Shown here in pieces: positions 23,793-32,247 of a DNA stretch of 35,017 nucleotides (positions within the stretch are counted from its first letter, which is position 1; every line of letters begins with the position of its first letter). Origin of the DNA: a virus; IMG/VR virus record IMGVR_UViG_3300021375_000090, positions 1-35,017 of that record. One strand, written 5' to 3'. The translations under genes and the position numbers were made by a program. The notes below the pieces were generated by a model. That model did not search any database. It saw nothing but the letters and a program-made list of their open reading frames with translations, and had not been told where the DNA came from.

Positions 23793-23815
23793 AAAAGGCA
23801 GTTAAACTGCCTTTT
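23793..23815 (-). terminator. Rho-independent terminator after the 86-aa gene
   Basis: AAAAGGCAG pairs with CTGCCTTTT around TTAAA, with a T-run on the minus strand. It separates the transcripts of proteins C and B. Confidence 0.85.
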
Positions 23816-23836
23816 AATATCTAAAGTTAGTTAAAC

Positions 23837-24097
23837 TTAGAATGATACATCAGCAATAACGTGTGCTGCAATGTCACCGTTTGCTAAGTTATCTGCACCT
23901 TCAACTATCATTTTAACTGTATCGCCTGATACTGCGCCAACTTTAAGTACTGAAAGGTTTAAGTTTTGAACAGAGCTAACTAATGCTGTTAATTGAGTTG
24001 CTGAAATGTTTCCTGCTTGTTGTTGAAAACTTTTAAGAAATACATCTTTACCAATAAACTCGCCTGCTGCTGCTGATCTTCTATCTGTTTGTGCCAT
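23837..24097 (-). CDS. Small late monocistronic protein C (86 aa)
   Basis: The 86-aa product (MAQTDRRSAAAGEFIGKDVF...) has an N-terminal basic patch, a helix (SATQLTALVSSVQNLNLSVL) and a C-terminal part ending AAHVIADVSF. It shares the MAQ start, size and a VEG-type turn (MIVEGADN) with proteins A and B. The ribosome site CAGGAGA, late promoter 24128-24135 and terminator 23793-23815 frame it as a single-gene transcript. No family recognised. Confidence 0.7.
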   Translation of the reverse strand: MAQTDRRSAAAGEFIGKDVFLKSFQQQAGNISATQLTALVSSVQNLNLSVLKVGAVSGDTVKMIVEGADNLANGDIAAHVIADVSF

Positions 24098-24127
24098 GTT
24101 AATTCTCCTGAATTGAATATATGCTAT

Positions 24128-24135
24128 TATTTATC
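24128..24135 (-). promoter_or_regulatory. Late promoter GATAAATA for small protein C
   Basis: GATAAATAAT on the minus strand, 30 nt upstream of the ATG at 24097. It lies between this gene and the stop of the gene at 24139. Confidence 0.7.
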
Positions 24136-24138
24136 AAT

Positions 24139-24699
24139 TTATGCTTTAAAATCCGATTTATTTATACTAAGAGCGTCTAAGTTTCTGGCTTGTGATTTTG
24201 CTTTTCCTAATGCTGAAGTAAATGTTGTTCCAAGATCTGTTGTGTTTAGACCTGCTGTTGGATTTAATTTCTTCAATATTCTTTGTCTTGTGCTGCCATC
24301 ACCGGGAGTATAATCTTTGACTGCATTCTGGTTACCTACTTGGGCACCTCGTTTTTTCTTAGGCTCCGCTGACAGTTTAACTTGAGAATCAGTATTTGTT
24401 GCACGATCAGATTTCTTTTTAGATTTTTTGTCTTTTGTTTGTTTCTTACCAGTTACATACTCATTGTCTGGGTACATATCTTGTACTGCTGCTTTGATTG
24501 CTGTTCCTGCATTATAATTTGGCTTATTATAATATTGTAAAGCCTTCATAACAACTGAAGCCCTATGGAATTGCATTGCCCACTGATACTTGTTTCCGTT
24601 AGGATCTAAAAACTCGCCATCAAATTCTTGTTGAAGTAATTCAAGTGAATCTTGTGACCCTAGCATTTCACGCTCTGCTATAATTTCATCAATTCTCAT
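24139..24699 (-). CDS. Putative capsid-internal protein, Lys-rich (186 aa)
   Basis: The 186-aa product opens MRIDEIIAE, strikingly close to the T4 internal-protein leader (MKTYQEFIAE). A helical segment follows (SLELLQQEFDGEFLDPNGNK) and then a Lys-rich region (GKKQTKDKKSKKKSDRA) that could contact DNA. The C-terminal part contains RQRILKKLNPTAGLN. No enzyme motif is visible. The ATG overlaps the end of the 268-aa gene by four bases with GGAAG as ribosome site, so it belongs to the transcript that starts at 29872. Confidence 0.7.
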   Translation of the reverse strand: MRIDEIIAEREMLGSQDSLELLQQEFDGEFLDPNGNKYQWAMQFHRASVVMKALQYYNKPNYNAGTAIKAAVQDMYPDNEYVTGKKQTKDKKSKKKSDRATNTDSQVKLSAEPKKKRGAQVGNQNAVKDYTPGDGSTRQRILKKLNPTAGLNTTDLGTTFTSALGKAKSQARNLDALSINKSDFKA

Positions 24700-25502
24700 G
24701 TTTGTTTCTTCCTTCTACCAGCTGCCCAATAACCTGCTATAGCACCAATACCTGTACCTGCTTTTTTAACTGTATCAGGTTTTTCTTTAGCAAGTTTTGT
24801 TAATTTCTTAGCGGCATACCTACCTGCGGCTGCACCAATTGCTGCACCTGCAACTTTTTGTGCAAAACTAGTTCTCGGTACATCATATGCTGGTTCTGTG
24901 CTATACTTCCTATATTTAACCATAGTAGACATAGGTGTAAGTAATTCACTTCCTCTTCCTATGCTACGCATTGTTTGTAATATTTTTGTTACTACTAGTT
25001 GTCTACTTGAATACTTTAAATTACCCCAATCAGTAATAAATCTACGGTATTGTTTATACTTAGAATCTGTAATTTGTAGTTGTGCTTCTAGTCTAAAGAA
25101 GTAACTAACTGCTTCATTTTTTCTATCAGAGCCGTTTGCAATTTTTTTCATAAACATAAAATGCTTTCTAGCATCAAAGTTTATATTTTGTAAAAAAGAA
25201 GTACTTGCTACTCTGTTCTTTAATGTTATTTTATTACTCTTAGGATTTGCAATTGTAAAACATAGCATGTATAAGTCAGTGGCACTAGTTCTAAATGTAG
25301 TATATCCACCATACTGGGAGGTTTGCTTTGCATAATTTGCTGCATAGCCATGTTGTACATCATCCTGTACCATCATGTAAAGTGCAATGGTATTTAAATA
25401 AGTTAGATTAGCAACATCTCTACCAGTGAGCTGACGCATATTGCCAGAAGATCTGTATAATCTACTTTCAGATATTTCTTGATCTATAAATTCTAATTCC
25501 AT
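24696..25502 (-). CDS. Putative internal protein with Gly/Ala C-terminus (268 aa)
   Basis: The 268-aa product starts MELEFIDQEISE followed by Ser, giving an (I/L)-x-E/S site at residues 10-13. Residues 20-200 are helical and basic with aromatic residues. The C-terminus has two Ala/Gly-rich segments (VAGAAIGAAAGRYAA at about 218-232, GTGIGAIAGYWAAG at about 249-262) that look like glycine-zipper membrane insertion or pore motifs. A membrane-active injected protein is a possibility, not shown. The start overlaps the preceding stop as TAATG. Confidence 0.65.
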   Translation of the reverse strand: MELEFIDQEISESRLYRSSGNMRQLTGRDVANLTYLNTIALYMMVQDDVQHGYAANYAKQTSQYGGYTTFRTSATDLYMLCFTIANPKSNKITLKNRVASTSFLQNINFDARKHFMFMKKIANGSDRKNEAVSYFFRLEAQLQITDSKYKQYRRFITDWGNLKYSSRQLVVTKILQTMRSIGRGSELLTPMSTMVKYRKYSTEPAYDVPRTSFAQKVAGAAIGAAAGRYAAKKLTKLAKEKPDTVKKAGTGIGAIAGYWAAGRRKKQT

Positions 25503-26791
25503 TATCCTGTTGGCTTCCCTGTTCCAAAGTTTAATCTACTGAATTCCATTCTGTCAACTAGTTTGAGAGCATTACCAATTCGATCAATAGCAACAAAACC
25601 TTCTCCGCTTGTGGCTTTGAATCCTTCGCCATCTGCAGCAAACGTTTGTGTACTTTGTAATTTTCCTAACTTGTCTATGATAACTAGTTTTGCTTTAATA
25701 AGCATCAAATACAAATCATACACTGCTGTTATTTCTTTAGCATGTTGTTTAATGAATGCTACAGTTTTAACCATGCTATCTGTTTTGGCATCTTTAGTTT
25801 TTTGCATTTTAACTTTATCAATTTCTTTTGTAGACTTATCAATCCACTTTACAACAAATTCTTTTGCTAAACTCTCAGGGGAGCCAAAGTCTCCTGCTCT
25901 AATCTTATTATTCACTGTGGCTTTTAGTTGTTGTAAGAAATCTTTACCTACTAAGTCGTTGCCTTTCTCTAACCAGTTAAATACATCTTTACTAATTTGC
26001 TTAGTGTAAGTGTCAGCGGCTTTGATAGTTGCTAATACTTCTGCTGATTCTTTAGCAGTCATTGTTACTGTACCTGATACATCCTTGATGTTTGCATCTG
26101 TTTGCCAAACACTAGATGTACTGCCTAATCTATTTGAATCGAATCCAAATGTTGCTGTTGTATCTGCTAGTGTTGGTCCGCCTGCGTACTCTGTGTGCCA
26201 CACTATACCTAAATCAGCACTTAACATTTCTTGTGCTAGTTCGCTGTCCTTTGGTAAAGCATAAGCCAGTGTATTAGGCTTAAAATATATTAAGGCTTCT
26301 CCATCATGATTCAATTCTTTGATGTCGCCTTTTTGAAACATCATGTCGCCTTGTGCAACTGTGTCCCAATTTAATTTGCTTAAATGTTTTAAACAATTTT
26401 TTAATTTGATTCGTAAACCACTACCGTCTTTGTCGCCTCGGTCTGCGTGGTAGTTGTCAATGTCTTCATCAGTAAAGTTTAGTTTTGCTTTTCCTGCAAA
26501 CACACCCTTAGTACCTACAAAGAATTTGCCAGTTGCTGGATCTTTACCGGCTACAATTGCTGGTGAACCGTCCCACTTCACAGTCATATCAAATGCACCT
26601 TTTGCTGAGCCTTCTAACATTTGATGTAAACTGTATAAGTAGTCTACTGCTTCTTTGGCTCCTTGGTATCCTTTGTTAAAGATATTATCTTCAAGGTGTT
26701 CCATGTGAGTGTTCTTGCCGTCTGCTTCTAACAACAAGCTCTCATTGATTACTCTAGTTACTAGAGGTTTTGATATCTCTATAAAACGCAT
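25502..26791 (-). CDS. KxDG nucleotidyltransferase/ligase-like protein (429 aa)
   Basis: The 429-aa product has VKWDGSPAIV with Lys72, Asp74 and Gly75, the motif I signature (KxDG) of covalent nucleotidyltransferases such as DNA and RNA ligases. GTKG at 93-96 fits motif Ia, VAQGDMMF at 145-152 motif III and EALIYFKP at 165-172 motif IV or V. The C-terminal half is helical and unassigned. The N-terminus carries INE/S at 15-18 and LLE/A at 20-23, both prohead-protease-like sites. An injected ligase-like enzyme would be unusual. The family may include inactive members, and the later motifs are weak, so the enzymatic call is tentative. The gene starts directly after the 930-aa gene's stop with AGCAGG upstream. 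Confidence 0.55.
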   Translation of the reverse strand: MRFIEISKPLVTRVINESLLLEADGKNTHMEHLEDNIFNKGYQGAKEAVDYLYSLHQMLEGSAKGAFDMTVKWDGSPAIVAGKDPATGKFFVGTKGVFAGKAKLNFTDEDIDNYHADRGDKDGSGLRIKLKNCLKHLSKLNWDTVAQGDMMFQKGDIKELNHDGEALIYFKPNTLAYALPKDSELAQEMLSADLGIVWHTEYAGGPTLADTTATFGFDSNRLGSTSSVWQTDANIKDVSGTVTMTAKESAEVLATIKAADTYTKQISKDVFNWLEKGNDLVGKDFLQQLKATVNNKIRAGDFGSPESLAKEFVVKWIDKSTKEIDKVKMQKTKDAKTDSMVKTVAFIKQHAKEITAVYDLYLMLIKAKLVIIDKLGKLQSTQTFAADGEGFKATSGEGFVAIDRIGNALKLVDRMEFSRLNFGTGKPTG

Positions 26792-29584
26792 TTAGATACC
26801 TGCTAACTTTTTCATTTCTGACATTTGTACAATATCAGTTGGTATTAGCATAACATGTGATGTTACACTTTCTGAAATTAATACTTCGTAACCTATGTCT
26901 GCCCAAGTAAGTCCTGCATGTTCTAGTATAGCACACATGTGTTCGTATGCTTCTGCTCTCATGCTTCTTGCCATTTTAACAAAAGTTGCGTATGCTTGTG
27001 GATCTGATTTTGCTAAGCCACCTTTCTTCATTACTGGAGCTGCCGCTTGTATGAATTTATCTGCATCGTATCCTTTGGATTTTAGTTCACTTAATTTAGC
27101 AACTAATGCTTTTGCAGATGCTAAGTCACCCTGTAGTGTTTTAGACTGTAACATTTTTAACTCTGCTGTAGTAGGACCTGGTACTGCTTTAGGAGCACCC
27201 TGTGCTGGTTGTTGTGCTTGTGGCTGTGCTTGTTGTCCTTGTGGCTGTGCTGGTTCCCCAGGTTGTGCCGGTTGCTCTGGTTGCTCCGGTGTTCCTGGTT
27301 CTGCTTGTTGTCCACCACCGGACTTACCAAACATTCCGCCAATTGCTGCTCCTGCCATGCCTGCTAATTTTTTTCCAGTACTCGCCTTTGGATCTAATCT
27401 TGTTTTTTGTGCTAAGCCTGGTGTTTTACCAGACATATAATCTTTTGCTCTTTGTATTAAACCGGGATTCTTTAATGGAGTACCGTCACCGTTTCTACCA
27501 TACTTTGCCATTAAGTCTTGTTGCATTGCACCTTGTGCAGATCTACCTTGTGGGTCTTTCCAGCCTGTGCCATCCCATGTAAATTTAATTTTATTAATTG
27601 TTTCGCTCTTGCCCGGTGTTAGTTCTGGTAAATCTGGTTCTTCAGTGTCGCCACTTTGTGCTTGTTGTACACCTTTGCCTATTGCGCCGCTACCACCTGC
27701 AGAACCCCCTGTAGGACCGCTTGTAGTGCCCTGTGCGCCACTTTGTTGCCCTTGGGTACCTTGTGCACCACCTTGAGGTTGTTCTGGCTGTGCGCCACCC
27801 TGTGGTTGCTCTGGTTGTCCACCTTGTGGTTGCTCTGGTTGTCCACCTTGTGGTTGTTCTGGTTGTGTGCCGCCTTGTGGTTGTTCTTCTGGCTCTGGCT
27901 TTGCTGTAGGTGCAGTTGGTGCTGGTAACTCAGGACCTGCTGTTGCAATATCCTCTGGTTCCATACCACCTTGTGCTAATATGTTTGCAATTGATTGGGA
28001 ATCAGTTGGCTTCTTGGCCTTGTTCCATAATGCTGTAAGTTTTTTAACAGTAATGCTGTTACCTAACTCTTTACCTGTTTCTTTTGCTTTACCTACTAAT
28101 GCTCCGCCTGCTTTCTTAGCGGCTCCGCCAACTACTGCGGCTGCTTTAGCGGCTCCACGTTTAATATCTGCTAGTCCAATTTCATTTACTAGTTGTTGTT
28201 CTGCTTCATTTAGTGGGATGCCTGCAAGGTGCTTAGTGTAAAGCAGTTGATAATCAATACTTTCTGCTTTAGGTTTTTCTTCTGCTTCTGGTTCTGCTTT
28301 CTTTCCAGGTATTGTTGCGGCTGTTGCAGCACCTTGACCTAATGCTGATGCTATGTCAGTAATTTTTGCCATCTTAGCAATATCTTTTGCAGCGTCACCT
28401 GTTAAGGCTGATATTTCTGCTTGTAGTCCAGGATCTTCTAACGCTGCCTGACCTGCGTCGAAGATAGCATTAGATGCTTTTATACCTGCGTCTTTGATTT
28501 GCATTAGCGTTGCTTGATCAGTAGTTGCTTTAATTTGTTCAATATAGTTATATGCTTTTGCTGTTTGCTGTACTGCTTCATCACTAAATGATTTAAACTG
28601 CGATGCTGCATCTTTTAATGCATTGTATTGTTCATACTGATCGTTGGTCATTATAACATTGCCACTAAAATAATTTCCTGTAGTACCTGTAGTCGATACA
28701 GACATGTCTACTGAACCGTCTGGGAATGTTTGATTCCATAATTCTTTTGCTGGGCCGCCTTGTGCTATAGCTTCTTTAGTGTACTCATCTACTGTTGCAT
28801 CCTGTAATGATTGAGTAGCAGTCGCTAAATCTGATTCGACACCACTAGAGAACATATCTTTTAGTTCTCCTCCTAGGAATTCAAATGCCTTACCTGCTAA
28901 GAAACCAGCAACTGCTGTCTTGGCACCTTTGCCTACTGCTGTTGAAAGTTTATCACCTGCTAGTAAATCATTACCTAACCTTAAAACAAAACCTGCTGCG
29001 GCACCACCCGCAGGGCCGGCACTAAATGCTGCTGCTGTTGTTAGCAGTGCTATTAAGAATTTTGTTTTACCTGGGTTGTCCTTTGCTGCTTCTGCCATCT
29101 TAGCAATGGCTTTGTTAACTTTAGAATCTTTACCGCCTAGTTTAGTGTTTAAATCTAGTTTTGCTTTTTCAAATGCTTGGTCTAGACCTTGAACTGGTGC
29201 AGTGTCTTGTATTACTTTGCCTAACTCATTAACTTTATTGTTAATTTGTTTCATAACATCAGCGGCAATCTTAACACCACCAACAACTGCTTTACCTGCA
29301 TCTTGTGCTGCAAGTCCTGCTTGGCCTAATTTCGTTTTGTACTTACCGGAGTCAACTGCAATTTTTTCTGCATTACCAAAGATTGCTGTAATCTGGTCTA
29401 CTGTGAGTTCAGCTTCTGATAAACTCTGATATTCTTCTAGTAAAGGCCAAAGTTCTTTTTCCCATCTATTAACATAAGATTTAGTATCTTCGTCGAGTTG
29501 ACGCCATACACCTTCGGATAATATCTGGTGACTTTTGCTTTCGTATAGGTTTAATTTGGTGTTAAGTGAATCACGTAATATCAT
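26792..29584 (-). CDS. Large Ala/Gln/Gly-rich repeat protein (930 aa)
   Basis: The 930-aa product has a leader ending ILSE/G at residues 21-25. Residues about 170-240 are Ala/Gly-rich and hydrophobic (FLIALLTTAAAFSAGPAGGA) and could insert in membranes. A Pro/Gln/Gly region near residues 565-635 contains about five tandem QPEQPQGG units, and a second low-complexity stretch lies near residues 760-800. The C-terminus is helical. No enzyme motif is seen. Size, leader and disorder suggest a head-internal or injected structural protein rather than a tape measure. The start lies inside the 90-aa gene by 14 nt. Confidence 0.65.
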   Translation of the reverse strand: MILRDSLNTKLNLYESKSHQILSEGVWRQLDEDTKSYVNRWEKELWPLLEEYQSLSEAELTVDQITAIFGNAEKIAVDSGKYKTKLGQAGLAAQDAGKAVVGGVKIAADVMKQINNKVNELGKVIQDTAPVQGLDQAFEKAKLDLNTKLGGKDSKVNKAIAKMAEAAKDNPGKTKFLIALLTTAAAFSAGPAGGAAAGFVLRLGNDLLAGDKLSTAVGKGAKTAVAGFLAGKAFEFLGGELKDMFSSGVESDLATATQSLQDATVDEYTKEAIAQGGPAKELWNQTFPDGSVDMSVSTTGTTGNYFSGNVIMTNDQYEQYNALKDAASQFKSFSDEAVQQTAKAYNYIEQIKATTDQATLMQIKDAGIKASNAIFDAGQAALEDPGLQAEISALTGDAAKDIAKMAKITDIASALGQGAATAATIPGKKAEPEAEEKPKAESIDYQLLYTKHLAGIPLNEAEQQLVNEIGLADIKRGAAKAAAVVGGAAKKAGGALVGKAKETGKELGNSITVKKLTALWNKAKKPTDSQSIANILAQGGMEPEDIATAGPELPAPTAPTAKPEPEEQPQGGTQPEQPQGGQPEQPQGGQPEQPQGGAQPEQPQGGAQGTQGQQSGAQGTTSGPTGGSAGGSGAIGKGVQQAQSGDTEEPDLPELTPGKSETINKIKFTWDGTGWKDPQGRSAQGAMQQDLMAKYGRNGDGTPLKNPGLIQRAKDYMSGKTPGLAQKTRLDPKASTGKKLAGMAGAAIGGMFGKSGGGQQAEPGTPEQPEQPAQPGEPAQPQGQQAQPQAQQPAQGAPKAVPGPTTAELKMLQSKTLQGDLASAKALVAKLSELKSKGYDADKFIQAAAPVMKKGGLAKSDPQAYATFVKMARSMRAEAYEHMCAILEHAGLTWADIGYEVLISESVTSHVMLIPTDIVQMSEMKKLAGI
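27767..27892 (-). repeat. In-frame tandem 24-27-nt repeats (QPEQPQGG units)
   Basis: About five consecutive units encode QPEQPQGG with one-residue variations, inside the 930-aa gene. The units are in frame, and the third codon position varies little, so expansion or contraction by recombination is likely. It is not a CRISPR array; there are no spacers. Confidence 0.8.
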
Positions 29585-29843
29585 TGTTTTCTTCCCGCTG
29601 GCTCTCTTTTATTACTTTTTTGATGCCTCGGGAGAATTTAGAAGAATCTTTAGCACGAATGCTATTGACTATACGATTGGTTAAATCCTTTGCTTGATCT
29701 TCGCTGTAATGTGCTTCAATACGCTCAATTAAATGTATTATACTTTCAATAAGGTGCTCGCCACGGTTTTCAACCGCATGATTTCTGTCTCTGTCTACAG
29801 AAATAAGATTTAATTCTTCTATTATACTGCGAGTTTTACGCAC
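29571..29843 (-). CDS. Small helical protein, possible leader (90 aa)
   Basis: The start is GTG at 29843 with AGGAG 6-11 nt upstream; the product has 90 aa. The start MRKTRSIIEE puts I-I-E at 7-9, so it partly fits the shared leader, though Glu follows. The rest is helical and charged (HLIESIIHLIERIEAHYSED) with a basic end. It is the first gene of the long late transcript from the promoter at 29872-29879. No family recognised. Confidence 0.65.
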   Translation of the reverse strand: MRKTRSIIEELNLISVDRDRNHAVENRGEHLIESIIHLIERIEAHYSEDQAKDLTNRIVNSIRAKDSSKFSRGIKKVIKESQREENNDIT

Positions 29844-29871
29844 ATTACGCTCCTGTTAATAGGCTTAACAC

Positions 29872-29879
29872 TATTTATC
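29872..29879 (-). promoter_or_regulatory. Late promoter GATAAATA
   Basis: GATAAATAG on the minus strand, 28 nt upstream of the GTG at 29843. It separates the early helicase gene from the late block. Confidence 0.7.
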
Positions 29880-29881
29880 AA

Positions 29882-31264
29882 TTAGAAGTCGTCATTCTTG
29901 CGTAAAAAGTCGACCATGTTTAGTGCTTGTCCTACTGTGTTCTGTGTTTCAGGTTCATCTGCTTTAATACTACTGTTTCTTTTTAGTTGATCAACTAAAC
30001 TGTTAGTACTCATTGTTAGAGAATCTTCATCACCTTCTTCTAAATCTTCAATTCTTAACGTGTCTGTGTTAAATTTTAAATCAACTTTGCTACCAACACC
30101 TGCACTACTACGAGTTTTCATAAATTGTATTTGATATCTGCCTCTTTCTCGCATAGCATTACTTGTAAATATACCAATAACATTATCTGCTGTATTAACT
30201 TTACTGATACCACCTGCAATATGACTGTGATCATATTCTACTTCTTCTACAGCACTTCTTCCTAACTGCGATGCTGTTGCATGTAGTATATCACGCTCTA
30301 CTGCTAAGTTACGCAACTCCTCAGATATGTATTTGTCTTTAACAAATAAGTTTTCTGCTGATATTTTAGCACTAATAGGCATCATTAAGTCTAAGTAATC
30401 TACTAACAAGCAATCTACTTTTTCTCCACACTCAATTTCATATTCTCGTAAAAATACTCTAACATCATTTGCATTTACACCACTTGGCATCTGCTTAACT
30501 CTGAGATTACCAGCACCTTTTGCTTTCATACGCACTCGCAAATCAACATCGTCGATGTTTTTCATAACATCTCTTGTGCCATAACCACTAACCATTGCAT
30601 CTAAACGCATACTAATAAGTTGTTCACTTAGCTCTAAACTGATATAAACTACATTTAATCCAGCCATTACCCAATTAACTGCTAAGTTCTGTAAGAATAA
30701 ACTCTTACCACCACCACTTGGAGCAGCAAATATGTTAATCTCGCCTCTATTCATGCCACCATACAACTTTTGATCGATTCCTTTCCAGCCTGTACTAGTT
30801 GCACCTGCTTGTTGCTTAATCCATTCTAGCCTTTCTTTAGGGTTTTCAAAATAATCTAAGCCTAGATCTTTTACAAGACCAGTTTGTACCGCCGCTTTAA
30901 TTTTATTTTCTACTGTGCCGTAGTCTTGTTTTTCAAGTAAGTCTGTGCTTTCAATGATTGCTGCTTCAAGTGCCTTGTGTCTACAAAATGTTTCAAACTC
31001 ACGCAAGAACCAGTTGTGATGATCTGGTGTTATATTTTCAATTGGAAGTAATTCGATACCTCCTACTGCTTGTATTTGATCCAGTGTGGGAATAGAATTA
31101 AATTCAGTGCTGTGGTTTTGTAATAATTCAACCGAAGGACGAAACTTTCTATTAAAGTATCCAGGGTCAACAATGTTTTGACATCTTGAGAACAATGTAG
31201 GATCACTGATCAAGAACCTCAAAAACATTTCCTGTACTTCTTCGTTGTAATCTTTTATATCCAT
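29882..31264 (-). CDS. Replicative DNA helicase, DnaB family (gp41-like)
   Basis: The 460-aa product has a DnaB N-terminal helical domain (about 1-130) and a RecA-type motor: Walker A APSGGGKS at 181-188 (Lys187), a catalytic Glu211 in SLELSE, Walker B LLVDYLDLM with Asp289, and a later GGISKVNTADNVIGIF segment with an arginine finger region behind it. It unwinds DNA ahead of the phage fork and works with the primase encoded next to it. The ATG overlaps the primase stop as TAATG, so the two proteins are translated together. Length is normal for T4 gp41-type helicases. Confidence 0.93.
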   Translation of the reverse strand: MDIKDYNEEVQEMFLRFLISDPTLFSRCQNIVDPGYFNRKFRPSVELLQNHSTEFNSIPTLDQIQAVGGIELLPIENITPDHHNWFLREFETFCRHKALEAAIIESTDLLEKQDYGTVENKIKAAVQTGLVKDLGLDYFENPKERLEWIKQQAGATSTGWKGIDQKLYGGMNRGEINIFAAPSGGGKSLFLQNLAVNWVMAGLNVVYISLELSEQLISMRLDAMVSGYGTRDVMKNIDDVDLRVRMKAKGAGNLRVKQMPSGVNANDVRVFLREYEIECGEKVDCLLVDYLDLMMPISAKISAENLFVKDKYISEELRNLAVERDILHATASQLGRSAVEEVEYDHSHIAGGISKVNTADNVIGIFTSNAMRERGRYQIQFMKTRSSAGVGSKVDLKFNTDTLRIEDLEEGDEDSLTMSTNSLVDQLKRNSSIKADEPETQNTVGQALNMVDFLRKNDDF

Positions 31265-32241
31265 TATAGCATTCTCATCTTTACTTGTGATTTAATCTTA
31301 TTATCGGTTGCGTATTTAATTATACTCGCAACGGTTAAAAGTCTGCCATATTTGGCGACTGCATCTGCGGCATCTTTTACATCAACATGCCAAGGTGGGA
31401 AACTTATTTCCCAATTAAGTTCGAGAGCTTGTTCAATTAGCTCTTTACCTGCTGTATCTCTGTCAGGACATACAATAACTCGTTTACCTAATCTATCAAT
31501 TAAGTGTGCCTGTTCTGGTGTTATGCTGTTACCAAGTATACTAACACCGTCAACTAGTATAGCATCAAACACGCCTTCTGTGACTATAACAATTTCTCGC
31601 TCACTGTCGGCAAATGTATCAACATTAAACACATATCCTGGTTGTAGTTTATGCAAATACTTTGGTGTTTGCTTGTCTGGTGGGGCAATATGTCTTCCTG
31701 TCCAGCCTACAATTTCTCCATTATATGTAAATGGCACAATAACTCTTTTCTTGTTTGCTATATCGTTAAAATGTAGCAAAGGGTATATGCCTAGTAGCCC
31801 TCGCTCTCTGGCATATTCTTTTAGAGCATTACCATCTGCTAAACTATCAATTGTTTGTACATCTTCTGGCAATTCTACTGTGTCAAACTTGCTTAAATTA
31901 TAAACATAGTTAGTACCTTCTGACTCTTGTAAGTCGTCACTGTACTTTAACATTTCAACTTGCACTGCATGTATGTCACTTGTAGTAGCACCCATTTTCA
32001 TTGCTAAGTCTTTATACTTCTTACCCATGTAAGGATTAGGAGACCAGCCTGTTTTGTGTCCACAGTTAAAGCAATTAAAACTAATTTTAGCACCATTAGA
32101 AATAACACCTGCACGTTTACGGTTATCACTGCACACAGGACAATCAAATGTAGTCCAGCCACTAGGTGTCCTTGTACTACGCACTGGGAGATTGTCTATT
32201 AACAATCTATGTATTTGCTCTATTACAGAATCCACACTCAT
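31264..32241 (-). CDS. DNA primase, zinc-ribbon plus TOPRIM (gp61-like)
   Basis: Residues are numbered from the longer start at 32247. Cys36, Cys39, Cys59 and Cys62 form a zinc ribbon (CPVC, CFNC). The TOPRIM core has Glu224 in VTEGVFDA, Asp262 and Asp264 in PDRDTAG, and a KDAADAV segment near 291. It makes RNA primers for lagging-strand synthesis. I prefer the second ATG at 32241, because the sigma70 -10 element (32248-32253) touches the first ATG and would start transcription at about 32241. That makes the message leaderless. The gene is directly upstream of the helicase. Confidence 0.92.
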   Translation of the reverse strand: MSVDSVIEQIHRLLIDNLPVRSTRTPSGWTTFDCPVCSDNRKRAGVISNGAKISFNCFNCGHKTGWSPNPYMGKKYKDLAMKMGATTSDIHAVQVEMLKYSDDLQESEGTNYVYNLSKFDTVELPEDVQTIDSLADGNALKEYARERGLLGIYPLLHFNDIANKKRVIVPFTYNGEIVGWTGRHIAPPDKQTPKYLHKLQPGYVFNVDTFADSEREIVIVTEGVFDAILVDGVSILGNSITPEQAHLIDRLGKRVIVCPDRDTAGKELIEQALELNWEISFPPWHVDVKDAADAVAKYGRLLTVASIIKYATDNKIKSQVKMRML

Positions 32242-32247
32242 AGGCAT

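Noticed and set aside
26895-28241. Several plus-strand frames opposite the 930-aa gene
   Set aside because: They are shadows of the low-complexity Pro/Gln/Gly codons on the minus strand.
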